Part shown: one piece after another, positions 32,801 to 45,350 of the stretch
How the letters are laid out: each line of letters starts with the position of its first letter
Position numbering within the stretch: the first letter of the stretch is position 1
Source: Channa striata
Lineage: Eukaryota; Chordata; Actinopteri; Anabantiformes; Channidae
NCBI GenBank assembly: GCA_033026295.1
Contig: CM065183.1
Span: 19,547,157-19,611,156 of the forward strand
DNA length: 64,000 nucleotides
Direction of reading: 5' to 3'
Position numbers and translations under genes: made by a program
Notes under the pieces: generated by a model
Database searches by the model: none
What the model saw: the letters and a program-made list of their open reading frames with translations, nothing else
Told to the model about the DNA's origin: nothing

Positions 32801-35800
32801 TTTTATTTGAGCCCCACTAAAACAGTTAATATGAACAGAAACTTCAGAGTCGTTGTCCCACGGATCCCCTGACCGGCTCAGAAGACCTGCTCAGAAATCA
32901 GTCAGTGATGGTGATGCATTTCAGGGTCTGGAGCCAAGTAAATGCCCAAGTGTCCATGCTGCCTTGTCCCCAGCATCGTATGATCCACTGATAAGGTGTT
33001 TAATGAGCCTAATCAACGTTTATTACAAGACCACATGGTCACATGGATGGTACCAGGAGTTTGGAAGCATGTGCTGATCTGCCACTGGTACATATAAAAA
33101 AGCCAGTGCAGGTTGTAAAGAATGGAAATCTGCCCAGAAATCCCATCATTTGTTCTTATAGCTGCCTGAAAATGTTATTATTAACAGAGAATCACAGTAA
33201 AACTGAAACGTTACATGGAAATACTTAATATTAATGTGACACAGTGTTGGTTAAATGTCTCAGCTCATTCTGCAAACATGGTTATTAGTAGTTTTGACAC
33301 TGTGTTGCCTTTTTAAGGGCAACTTTCTGGCAATAATATGGAAATTGTGACTATACAAGTTGTCAAGGCGTGCCTGAATGCACCCATTACGTTTGGTCTC
33401 TGGAGCCACTGGCCTCATTTGGAGGAGGAGCGGCAGGTCTGACCTTGTCTTCCCCCTCGTGGGCCGTTTCCCTCAGACTTCATGTTCGTATATGAGCACA
33501 GTGGCCGCGCATGAGAAATAGCTTAATAAATATTTGTTTTGTGTTTTACATGATAAACCGAGTGAACGCGATCCACCGCAGACTTGAAACCACGTTTGTG
33601 CAGAGTAATACAGTTTTAAAGAGGAAATTGCAATTAGAGAAGGGGAAAGTGGGTCGCTCGTGACACTGGGGAGGTGCAGCAGAAAGCACAATGTGCTTGT
33701 CGTGTCGTCTCTCACTAAGCTGCAGTCACTCAGACGTCGCCCCCGGTGTCCGCCGGGTCACTTTGGGCACGTCGAAGCCCCTCTAATACTGAGCCTGTCC
33801 AATCTTCTTCTTTGTGGCCATTACCCCTCACAGCGAGAGACCCCAACTCCCCGAGTATGTCCGATGACAGCTGTCATGTTTTATGTGGCCCAGTAACTGC
33901 ATACATTTACAGAGATTAGAGCTCTGTCCAAACTTCCCGTGATAGAAGCAGCGTTTTAAAACACTCCCCCGCAAGGTTTAAAGGCTTTTTTACTTTTTTC
34001 AAATTTCTCATGTCAAAAAGTGACGTGAGCTTGTTTGAGGATGCACAGTAGGTGCTGCGTGTGATGAGAGTTTCATCTGAACACATAACCGGTTACTGAC
34101 AGTCAGAGCAGACTTTACAATTCACTTCACAGTTTATGACGAGTCGACGGGTGGATGCAGGGGTTGATCCGTCGTTTCTACCAGGGACAATCTCTGCAGC
34201 CTCTTCCTACTTCCTTTTATTTGGCACCCGTCAAAGCACAGTAACCGCTGGTGGAATTTACAGTTGGAAACATTTTAGTAGAAGTTCTGGAAACTGTTGG
34301 AAATGGAAAATATTTGATCCTGGTAATAGACCCAGATAAGTCCCTGTTAATTCTGCCTTGTCCATTTTAGTCCATTTAGCCTCCGTTTATTAACCACCTC
34401 GGAGATCTTCTCTCTGCTGGACCGACTCTTTAGGGATTTAAAAGTGGAGGCAGGAGAAGATTCTTCTTTGACTTTTCTTTCTGCTTTGTCCTGCTTTTGC
34501 TGCCGGTCACACACGTTTACTCCTGCTCCTTGACTTTGACGCCTGATCTTGACCCTCTTTCCATCCGTTTGAGTTTGGCAGGACTTAACACAGGATCTAA
34601 ATGTTTTTTCACTCCATTCTGGTCCCAGTCCCGATTCACGTCCCGATCGTCCCCTGATTTTGCTGCCGGTTTCACTACTGTCGCCCGTCTATCAGTCTGT
34701 GAGGATTTTACTCTGATTTAAAAAGCTTTTCCACACAATTGTTTTTTAACGTAGTCCCAGTTTATTTCTCCCCATCCCATTTTTGTCTCCGTCTTTTCTC
34801 AGTCTGTCCCTCTCTGTTGCTGGAGTCCTCCTTCTGACAAGCTGGGTCTGTGGGGAATAGGCGTTGACCCAGAAGTATAAAAACTTTTCATCTCCCGCCT
34901 GCTCCTGGTTCATTTTCCCCGTCCCATCTCTGTTTAATACCTTTTTACAGCATTCTGTCTCAATCCGTAACTTTTAGTCCAGTCCTGTTTTCGGTACGTC
35001 CTCCTTTTATCTGTTGGAGCTTTGCTGTGATCAGAAATACAACAGTTCTTCTTTCTTTTAACGTACACGATTCATTTATAACGATGAAGATGACGTCATC
35101 TTACAGCCGCCATGGGGACAAGAATCATGAGGTTTCTCCTCCAGTGTAGCAACAAAAACCACTATGTTATCGCAGGAATGACGGTCAGGTCGGCTGTTGA
35201 TTTCAACCACGTGACGCTTCCATTTATTTCCCAACAATGGGGACAGATTTATAATTTGCGTTAACAGTGGGGACGGCTCCCATCAGCTCCAAATGACTCT
35301 TTTCCCGGCTACAGCAGACAGCGACATTTAAAAGCTCATTGCACATTACTCTGTCACAATGAGAGAAATTTTCGTTCACATCTTTCTAACCGTCACAGCT
35401 TATTATAGCAGATTTGAAGTCTGATGTCTTTTCAAACCCGAGCTTTCTGTTTGAGAAAGAGTCGTCAGGACATTGCCGTACTAAGTATATTGTTATGAGC
35501 GCTCCAGCTGTTTCAACTGACAAATGCTTTCGATGACACTATTAGTCTCTAATTATTGACGGGTAAAAACATTAAAACGTGTTTTTCATTGTGTTCATTT
35601 GCACTAATGGTGTTTGTTCTTTTGCTGTTGCTCTTTGCTCAAATTTGGGTTCAGTTTAAACATTTCTGTTGCTTCTAAATGCCATTTCACGAGAAAGTGG
35701 ATGGTGCCGGGCTCCTTCTCAGTGTTTTAAAAATAAAAGCTAATTAGAGCTTTGATTAATATTTCACAGTAGGGTGGTTATTTCATTATGAGCACAATAC

Positions 35801-37451
35801 ACAAGCCAATGTTCAGTCTTTTATCGAGCAGAAATGGTCAGGAAGAGATCATGCCATCCCCACATGAACATTTTTTTGTAATAACTGATGTTTATTTGCT
35901 TTGGAAAGGAATGAGACTGTTGTTCTGACTTTGATTTGTGTGGGCTTTTCCCATATTAACATTTACATGTAAACTCACCAGTCTAATCAGCCTCAATCAG
36001 GAAGTTTGGCTGCAGCCGTAGATTTCATTCAACCTCCCTAATTAGATGCTGCTTCGCCTTAATTGCACCGATCAAATCATCTGATCACGTATGTATAATC
36101 CACTGCCCAAAGATCTTTCTTTTATCCCGTATCGATGTGTAGGAAATGTTGTTTTTCAACGAAAACACATTGTGAAAAAGAATCTGCAAAGATTTGCTCT
36201 GTTTTTATTTAAAGCATTTTGTGTTTGGAGGCAGCTTCTCCCGTAGTTCACCTGTTTGCAACATTTACCATTTTATGTGGTCGACTAATAGAAACAGTAA
36301 CATACTGTGTTTGAACAATATTAATATCACTTCATCATTATCAACGTCATCTTCTCAGTAGTTAATGGAGTATCTCATTCATCTATGAGCTCAGAGTTTG
36401 TACAGACTGTGTCTCAAAAGCAAAAGGCATCACTTCTGATGCTAAAAACTCCTGAAAGAATCGCTGCACGTTGAGTTTTAGGGGAAATCTATTTGCATTC
36501 AGGAGGCTACAGATCAAATGCTGTTTTTTGTCATCTGAAACTTTTTTTTGTTGAGCAAAGCACCCAACTGAACTTCACTGTACGAAAGATGAAGCTTTTT
36601 CCTCTTTCAAACCAAATTTTTTTACAGGCCCCCTGAAGACAAACTGTAACCACAGACAATAGGAACACACATCACAAGTCTGCACAAATCTGAACTAAAC
36701 ATTGTTTGGATTGATGTAAAGGTTAAAGCGATGCGGAGAGAGATTGATGACATCAGTTTATCCCTGGGTATCACTTAATTATCCTATTTATGCACAGAGA
36801 AGTTCATTTACTAAATTATGGTCTTTATTCCGGCGCTATCAGCTGGTCTTGTAGATTTTTATTCATGTTCTGGCACATCCTTATCCTCTTTCTTCATTTT
36901 TATAATGTAATTGTAACTTAGATCTAGAGTGATCATCCTCACAAAGTCTGGCAGCACAAGATGCTGCCTCTCTGATTAGGCCACCAGCTCCTCCATGAAG
37001 GTACTGCACGTGTCTCGTCTTGACTTCTTTCAGGATGCACAGTCGAACCTCTCCAGATAATTCAGCATTTTTAATCAGTCAAAAAGAACACACTTCACAC
37101 TACTGTTATAGTGTCATATCTCTGCACTGACGTCCAGTGGCCTCACACATTCGGTCAAAGAGCCTGAGCCTCACTGACGAAGCAATAGGAAAGACCGCCT
37201 TCCTCGCACACCTGAACTCTCTCCTCCAGGCCCAGGAAACGGCGTCTGGTGCTCCCATCAGCTCAGCGGTCCCACGACGATCCATCTCTGAGCTCAGCAG
37301 CTTTACTGCCAGCATTTAAAAAGCCGTTAAAGATTAAATTCTTCTGCAACTTCCATCAACATCCATCACCAACCATCATCCGTCTAAAATCCTTCAGTTC
37401 CCAGCCTTCCCCTGTCACTACACTTTTTTTTGCTGATTTAAAAAAATACAT

Positions 37452-37472
37452 TTATTATTATTATTATTTTTA
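37452..37472. repeat. (ATT)n microsatellite
   Basis: Five to six ATT trinucleotides followed by a T-rich stretch. They lie 130 bp downstream of the end of a 60-codon open frame at 37,137-37,319, and could be the tail of an unrecognised retroelement. Confidence 0.6.
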
Positions 37473-37899
37473 TTACTCTTGTTGACACATACGTTTTACA
37501 TACACACTCAGAAACAACCTTGTACCTCACTTGTAAACTTCACTGGACAACAGCATCACACTTACTACACTTTTACTTGTTTGCATCCTTCAACCTTGTT
37601 CAGAAAGATGCTGTGCAAATAATATTTGCTAATTATTACCTTTTTCTTTTTAGCTCATTGCATAGCTTTGCACCCAAATGTATTTGTGGGTTCATAAAGA
37701 GTTTGTAAACTGCATTTTGCTTTCTCTGTTTTATAATTCTATTCATCCTAGCTGTGGCGCTTTAGCAGCTGGAGCCATGATGATACTGCAGTGGCAGGCG
37801 TTTTAAAACATGCTTGAGACAGGAAAGTCGGACAGAGGAAAGAGTGCAGACAAGCAATTTTTCAGCTGAACAGTATGATGAATGTAGAGAAAACGTCAG

Positions 37900-39250
37900 C
37901 GGAATCATGATGATGATTGGGATTACAATGGTCTGGACTGGCAAGGGGTCTATTACCATAAACCGAGGGAGGAAAAAGAACAAATCTGACTAATCCACAA
38001 GTTCAAGTAATAATTCAGATGACATGGTTAAAAGGGTGAAAACGTCAGACAGGGCTTCAGCAGTTCAAATAATATAAAAACTAAAAATGTCACAGAACAA
38101 AGTGATGAATGGAAAGTAATCATTGAGTTGAACAAAGATGGTAGTCACTTCAACCCAATAAAGATTATAAAGGCAATTGAAATGGAAATTGGGAAAGTTA
38201 AGTTTGTGAAGTATTTGAACAGTAGGAGACCGCTAATATATGCAAAGAACTGAGGCCAAAAGAGAAAAATTTGGAATAAGATGAATGATTAATGAAAAAA
38301 AATTGCATATCTGGGTGCAGTTGCCAAAATGAGGGGAGTAATATCTGGTGTTTCGTTGTTGATCTAACCATCGGAGACATTATATCTGAGCTGAGAGAGA
38401 CAGGAGAAAAAGAGGAGGCTGAGGAAACAAAAAGTACCTCGATTTGACTTCATTTTGAGAAAGTTTTGCAAAAAAAGGTCTAATGAAATGTTTCAGGTGT
38501 CAGCGTTTGCAGCAGGTCAATGCTACAGTTGCGATATTGTGCAAATGTCATCATTGTGTATGTGGAGATGGAGATCAACTAGGTTCCATATGATTAAAGT
38601 CACTGAGGAAGTGGTAAACTGGATAACAGCACCAGCACTTGAGGGGATTTCATTTGGTTTCGTTCATCTGCAATTCATCTAAGGTCATTCAGACAAATGT
38701 ACTGATGCAGCTGCAGATGTTATATGAAAAGCAGCATCAGTGCATTTAATAAAAAAACAAGTGGCGTGGGATAAATTCAGCTTGGGGACAAGGTCATCGT
38801 TATGTAATGTTTAAACAGTTTCCCATTGAGATGTTGGATTTTATGCTAGATGTTTTTTTTTTTTAACAAGAGCTGGATATAAAGGAAAGCTCCCCAGTGG
38901 GTGGAAAAGTGCTTTAATACTGAAGATCCAGCTAATGGAGGTAATTACAGGCTCTCTGTCTTTAACCTCACATCTATGTCAAATGGAGAAGGAGACTGTG
39001 AAAAGACTTTTTAGAGTATAAAGGATAGATAAGACTGTGTCAAAATGCTTTCTGTGGAAGCAGATCCACCATCCTACACAATCATAAACTATCATTAACA
39101 AAACACACTTCCATACTAACATCTAGTATTGATTATGGATGTATACCTTATAGAAATGCTTGTGAAACCACTTTATAAACGCTGTACAGGATTGAGAACA
39201 GAGCTCTGAAGCTGGCTGATGTTACAGCCTACAGACAATCAAATATTATT
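37900..39250 (+). pseudogene. Degenerate non-LTR retrotransposon (I/Nimb-like LINE) with ORF1 and RT remnants
   Basis: Frames on the plus strand show pieces of a LINE in the expected order. At 38,101-38,250 an open stretch encodes DEWKVIIELNKDGSHFNPIK and KAIEMEIGKVKFVKYLNSRR, like fish LINE ORF1. At 38,489-38,510 CFRCQR looks like the start of an ORF1 CCHC zinc knuckle. Near 38,895-39,005 a stretch reads GWKSALILK, then LTSHLCQMEKETVKRLF, like the reverse-transcriptase start (WK..., NYRPIALTSHLCK). At 39,125-39,225 SIDYGCIPYRNACETTL, then IENRALKLA, match the RT thumb-end (LDYGC..., IQNQALRL). Stops and frameshifts interrupt it and at about 1.35 kb it is far shorter than a full element, so it is dead and internally deleted. 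Family assignment is by motif memory. Confidence 0.65.
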
Positions 39251-39950
39251 AGCAGACTGAAAAGATGCACTCACATGTAAGACTTTAAATGAATCATGAC
39301 AGCGCTGCAGCTGGTCCATCTGTGGAGTTAATTACATGAAGAAAACTGAAGGCTCATTATGGACACGTGGGAATTGGTTCAGAGGCTAAAAAGTATGACT
39401 TTCGTGTCAATATGTCTCATACTGACTGACAAAATGTGGTGTTACACTCATTTTGGTTTTCACTGCACAGAACACGTTCAGTAATTTGCTCATGTTCGGC
39501 TGCAGCCTTGTGGGGTTTCTCATCAGGGCAAACACACACACGTCGCTCCGAACATCACAAAGAGTGAGAACAAAGGCAGAGTTTTGCTGGTTTTCTGCAC
39601 ATGCTGGTGTGAAAGTTAGAAAAAGCGGATGAAACAATCGGGAGCATTGATGTTACTGAAACAGTGAAATTATTATCGAACCCATGTCAGCGACGATGAG
39701 TGTCCTGTGTGGTTAATTATGGAGACAGGAACAGGAAATGGAATTTCGTTTTTTTGGCTTCTAGGATGCATTTAAATGACCCTGGGATCCACTTGATCTT
39801 CATCATTCAGTGACCCGAAACGTTATTGAATTAACCCGCTCCCGGCTGATAAACATTACTTGCAAAATTATGAATCCTAATGCAAATGTGAGGAACCACC
39901 TTTGCCCGAATTCTTTTTACAGAAAAACTGACGAATCTACTCACTCTAAA

Positions 39951-39966
39951 ACACTAGGTGGCGGGT
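39951..39966 (+). promoter_or_regulatory. CTCF-like motif at the edge of the 40-kb island
   Basis: ACACTAGGTGGCGGGT resembles the CTCF core (CCASYAGRKGGCRSTR), with deviations at the 3' end. The following AGAAGAAGAA-rich stretch resembles a common teleost repeat that starts CACTAGGTGGCGG, so the match may come from that repeat. Confidence 0.4.
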
Positions 39967-40019
39967 GGCACACATCTAACGGAGAAGAAGAACACGTGGT
40001 AGAAGAAGAAGAAAAGATG

Positions 40020-40363
40020 CGGAAGAAGAAACCTGATTGGCTCGTTTGAGGAGCGCGGGAGGCTCTTTAATTGCTTTAGCGCAAGTGGAAACTAGTATTA
40101 ATGAAAATAATGTAAAGTTTGTCCGCCGGTTGGAAATTATTTCCCATCTGTGCATGTATGTGGTTTTGGATCTGGAGCCGTTCTGGGACGCGGGTTTCCC
40201 TCGCGTGGATTACCAGGAAACCTGCACCTGAAAGTGTGAAGACCGCCATTACTGACCTGCGGCCTCCCGCGTCATTTACTCCGGAGTTTTTCTCTGTGGG
40301 GTCAAGAAACTGGACCCCGACAGACCGGACTGTGATGGGTGGATCCTCCTGTGGATCCATAAG
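40020..40363 (+). promoter_or_regulatory. Promoter and first-exon-like island, gene not identified
   Basis: A locally GC/CpG-rich stretch in AT-rich surroundings. It starts with an inverted CCAAT box in CTGATTGGCTCG (near 40,033-40,044) and ends with a good donor, CATAAG|GTTAGT, after 40,363. Just before the donor, an ATG at 40,335 in good context (GTGATGG) opens MGGSSCGSI, which fits the loose N-myristoylation pattern. The longer open frame from 40,119 runs in the same phase into this sequence. I do not recognise the protein and found no convincing second exon downstream. It could equally be a non-coding RNA promoter. Confidence 0.35.
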
Positions 40364-40369
40364 GTTAGT

Positions 40370-43300
40370 TCCTACACACATAATAAGAAAACCTGCAACC
40401 TGCTTTTTGGTTTTGAATTTTTTTGGATGTAATTATACAAAAGTCCAAATTACGTTTTTCATATTCACCTGCTGTGAAAGAGGATCAGCGCAGGAAGGAA
40501 AGTCAAGGAAGCTTCAATTTTATGTCACACAAATGGAAACATCAGATCAACATCAAAAGGCAGTAAATTATATAAAATCAGGGTAAAAAAAGATTCAAAT
40601 GACAATAGAAGACATGCGAAACAAAACCATACACATTCAGACATAACACATAATGCCATGTGTGTCATGAGAGCTGAGCTGTGACGTCTGTAATTGTTTT
40701 AACCACTGAACTTTATACTGGAAAAAAGCTAAACCGCAAGTTATTGAATAAAGATTATGCCTTTTTAATAAATACAAATGTCTTTGGTTACAGTTCAGAA
40801 CTGTGACGTAAATCACAACACGATTTTGAATTGATTCTCTTAGGCAGGAATCAGATGTTAACTTATGAAATTTCCGAATCACGTTTGATTACATGCAGGA
40901 GTCTGCGATCAAGTTAAAGTATTTTGTGCTTTTCAATACCTTTTTATTTTAATTCTCAAATGTAAAAGTGTAATTGCAAATTTTTATTAAGCTCTTCTCA
41001 TCACTGCAAGTGTCTTTTCTCTGTGGACCCTCCAAAGCCTCGAGCTCCACGCATGCGTATTTAGAGGGCGCCGAACCCATGAGAAGCTGAGACAAAGAAC
41101 CAGAAATAAGTAGGCTTGATGGGGGAAGTGTGTGTGTGTGTGTGGTTGTGCTGTGGTCCCCTGGGTTTGAACTTAAATTTAGCTACGTAACCTCATATTT
41201 AAGGTGCATAAATGAATGAAACTCATCTTTTTCAAACTCATCCTCTTAACTTTGATGCCTGTTTGAGTGAGCGGTTCCCCAGTGCTGTATGCATATTCAA
41301 CAGCAGTCACAATCCCTTGTGGCTGCGCCTCTCTCCAACTCCAGATCAATCCCACTGATTCTTGATAACACAGATCATCACCATAACCCACCATCAGGTG
41401 ACCCTCTTTACCCCGGCTGAGGGCCACGATTAAGCCAACAAAAGGCAATCTCAATCAATTTCAATTTCACCTTTTGTAGAGGTGATTGAGAACACAAGGG
41501 GTTAATTATCCAGTATTGCAGTATTGATTGGTGTTTCTTGCTGGTTTGTTAATTAGTCTGACTGATTTGGCACCTGGGTTGGAGTAAGAGATAAATGAGA
41601 AGTATGAGTGACTAGTAAGCAGTTCAAACCTCCTCCTGTTGCTTTGTCTCTGCTCAGTTTCTCTTTTCTTTTTAGAAGTGTGCTCTTAGCTGAGTAACAT
41701 AAATCTGCCATTTTTTCCCCCTGCTCTTGGCTTGATGGAGGTATTTTCTGTCACTCCGATGCCTGTGACTTTGCATATCATCTGCAGTTTGTCGTTAAGC
41801 ATTCTTCATGATGTGCTGCTTGCAGAAGATGGCATAAAAGCTTATTATTGTCTTCACTTAAAGAAGATGTCTTCTTAGAGCTGTTTTGTTTTGATGGACA
41901 CGTGATATGGAATGAATAAAACTCAGAAACGTTTCTATCCACCGGTGCTGGGTGGCCTGCTGCTGCTGCTCGGCTATGCATGGCTACGCAGGTGACACTG
42001 TAGCTTGGCTGTGAAAGTGAGGCAGGCAGAGCTGCAAGGCAAAGCTAATTGAAATCCCCTCCTATGTGAGACAGAGGAGATGGAGCTGTAAAAGAGCCTG
42101 TAATTACTGAGGCCACTAATGAGAGATAATTGGGTCATATGGCAATGTCTCTACCAGGGCTGTGCTGCAGGAGATGTGGTTAGGAATAAAAAGGTGGGAG
42201 AAGTACGAACTCCTGTTGCTCATCACTGTTATGCATAGTTTCATTAGTAGTAATTAGTCGTAATTCAAAAAAAGATCCTTTTTGGTCTCCGACAGAGGGA
42301 GTGCTGCACAGAGCTCACACGTCGTCCACGGAAGCAGCTCTGTGAGGCCAGTGAACCTCCACATGAGCAAGTAAAATCAGCAAAGTTTTTCAGCAATATT
42401 CATAGATGTTTTAATGTGCAGACTTGCTTTTGAAACTTGTAGCCTGGTGTTGGAGGATGGGGAAAGTGATTAGTGTGTATCTGGTCTCAAGGGTGGAGTA
42501 AATGTTCAGGTCCTTACTCATGAAGCGGCAGCATTAACTAAAGGAAACTATAGGTAGAAGCCCAGAAGTTATCATGAAAATGTGCCTAAATATTAAAAGT
42601 AAATGTGCTCATGTTACTCTTTACTAGGGCTTCAATGATATAAAAAATATTCTCAGTAATAGATAAATTATTGGAATAATAACAAACCATCAAAATATTG
42701 CGAAGCAGAAAGTAGCATGTATATAATAATACTCAAGGAGAGGAGTATACAGACTTTGGTTCTGTTTGTGAAATGCAGATTTTTAGCATCTTACTCATCA
42801 GTTCTTTCACTCACACACATTAAACATGCAGCATAAATTGGTGCAGTGATGCTTTTGGAGCAACCCAGGTTGCTTAAAATATATTTCACCAAAAAACAAA
42901 AACAACACAATTACTGTAAAATGAGTGTGGGCATTTTTTAAATTTCCGTTGTCTCTGAAAATGTAAAGCATCCTGCTAAAGTGCAATGAAAAGTTAATGA
43001 CACTTATATTCACTAATTCACACGGGCTTCGTTTTAGTTGGATTTTATGCTTCTTCTTGCTCATCAAATTACTCTTATATTCTATAAATATGTTTTACAA
43101 AAAGACTCCCGATAAGTACATTTAACTTTTAAGTCAGATGTCGGTGGGGATCTGGAGGAAGCTGAGACACCTGCTTTGTGTTGAATATGCTGGTGAAATA
43201 AAAACATTCCTCTGCATGGCTGATTTGGAAAATGCTGCTATGATGTTCACGGTTGGAGAAGCATGACTATGAGCTGCTGTGCATGAGTGGATGATTCCCA

Positions 43301-44920
43301 TATGCACTGTATGTGCAGTCCTATGGAAAATAGAACCCGCTATGTATGGAGACCCTTTACAGCAGTGAGTATTGACATTGTAGTTCATGTAACATTTGTG
43401 CATTGTTAAGTTTAACATCTCTGTGATCGGCTAACGTGATAGTCGATATTTCTAGGATTTGTTTTGTGAGCAGTGCTCAGTTTGTGGAAAACATTGATTT
43501 GTTCTTTGGTGTTTTTTCTTTTGGTTATCTCGGCGTTACAGGATATTTTCTCCATGGCCTATAGTATGTGCTGTAGCTTCGAGGGTAGAGCATGTTCAAT
43601 GTGTGTGTGTGTGTGGGGATGATGATTGTGCTCGCACACACACATGCATGACTGAGTTCAGATTCAATGAAGGTAAAGTGTTTAACAAACAGGCCAGCAG
43701 CCTCCATGGAGCAGTCAGCCATGTGTCTTCTTTTTATTGGAGAAGGAGAGAACCAAAGTGGAGGAGTCACGGGTCCAGCTTTGGAAAGCCCTAATGGGCT
43801 TCTTCAGAGCTCTTCAGGATAATGACCTCTTCAGCTTGCCAACCATTTAAGTGATCTCCAGTTAATTGGGCAGGAACCTCAATCATGTCAGGGTTTTCCT
43901 CCCGAACTGACCTTGCTGTCTTTTTATCCATTAGTGGTTTTTCTCCTCCCTACTGTCCAGGCCGCCTTCACAGGAAATCATTTTCAGGCTTGTAGAGTCT
44001 CAATGTTTTACTGCTCAAGTATTGAGGGTATTTTCTTTTATTTTTACAGCCTTGATGGAGGGTATACAACTGTAATTGTAAATTGTAATTACATGTTTTT
44101 CTTGCAAATTTTTGTTGTTACATAAAAAATAAACATAAAAAAACCCAACCTCGCTTTGCTTATCAGAACAATATTTGAAATAATGATCGTGATTGATCAT
44201 AATTAGATTGTTGTCAGGGTGACTATGTATCTCCAGTTTAAAAGTTTGATACAAGGTTAAGGATTTGTGGTGCTAAACACTATACTGTTAGTTTGAATAA
44301 CACTGTAATCTAATTATTACATTTTCTAACCTCATTGGTCCAGGCGCATTTACATTTGTTGGATTATTAAAAATATTCTGTTTAGTCCAAATTTAAAAGC
44401 AAAGTCAGAGCGTTATTTGTTTTATTTCTTACTTTTTCCTTTGATTACGTTTGTCAAGTTAACTCAAAATTGTGAGTTCCTTCCACAGCTGAGAAAAATA
44501 GACATGAGAATAACTCTCACGTCAGAAATCTAATTTATTTATTTTTTTGCCCTGTTACTTTTTTGGTTATCTCAAAAATAATACTGAATATTGATACTTT
44601 AAAAGGCATTGTATTAGATGTAGTGAGTCTGTCCCAGCTCTTGTTTGATGAAGTTAAGATGATTAAGTTTAGTTCAGACTTAGTGGGTGGGGCTCATGCA
44701 GTTGGTTCCTTCTCAGCCTGGCCCATTAAAACTTCCTCTGGTTCTGCCCTGTCTGTGGCATCAGTGGGCTCGGTGCCTCTCCACCAGCAGGACTGGGGAC
44801 AGTATCTTGCGGGATGGGATGCATATTTATCACAGGGTGTTATTTCACCCCGTCAGCTCCATGCCGGCTGTTCCTTGTCTTCTGATGGAGACAGAAAGGG
44901 GATAGCAGGGCTGAGCAAGT
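40370..44920. other. Gene-free DNA
   Basis: No supported gene. Short GT microsatellites occur near 41,129-41,144 and 43,600-43,614. The frame at 44,563-44,925 (120 codons) shows no domain or splice support. Confidence 0.4.
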
Positions 44921-44929
44921 GGTGATGGA

Positions 44930-45350
44930 AGTCAGGGCTTAGGAAGAAGTGAAGCAGATTGAGGGAAGGTGAGGACTTAGCTTTGAAAGATGATCGGACT
45001 GGACGTGAGAGACAAGTTGGGAAGGACGAAGGTGAGAAAAGAGAGACGGCAGAGGAGACACTGAGGAAGAGGAAAGGATTGCTTCAGAATGATAAGCAGA
45101 CAGCGACTGAGCAAAAGTAAAGGTGTAGGAGGAGGAAAAATGGTGTGAAAAGGTGGGGGGTCTGCGGAGAGAATGAGATAGAGGAGGACTGAGGGGAAGT
45201 GAAAGGGATTGCTTTGGAAAGATGAGTAAATTAAAGTGGAGCGAGAAAGTGACAAAGGATGCAGGAAAATGGAGAGGGGGAAAGAATCGGTGCGGAGCGA
45301 CGAGTAGACGGCATGAGTGGAGAGAAAGGTGAGGAAGTTTGGCGGCTGTG
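44930..45350. repeat. Purine-rich degenerate tandem repeat
   Basis: About 400 bases that are mostly G and A on the plus strand. Diverged units such as GGATTGCTTCAGAATGATAA (near 45,077), GGATTGCTTTGGAAAGATGA (near 45,207) and TTAGCTTTGAAAGATGAT (near 44,976) recur at roughly 80-130 bp spacing, which suggests an old minisatellite. The apparent minus-strand ORF (44,977-45,381), rich in Ser, Leu and Pro, is a by-product of this composition. Confidence 0.55.

Larger units (their letters stand above)
30960..37890. other. Gene-free DNA
   Basis: The longest open frame in the window (31,797-32,519, 240 codons, plus strand) lies here. It runs through a CA microsatellite, has no recognisable domain and lacks splice or promoter support, so I treat it as chance. 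Complex non-repetitive patches at about 31,780-32,170 and 35,930-36,110 (TAATTA, TTAATTGC and GATCAAAT sites) could be regulatory. No gene is supported. Confidence 0.4.

Noticed and set aside
37137..37319. 60-codon frame followed by an ATT repeat, suspected retroelement end
   Set aside because: I could not match the frame to a known retroelement protein; only the microsatellite is supported.
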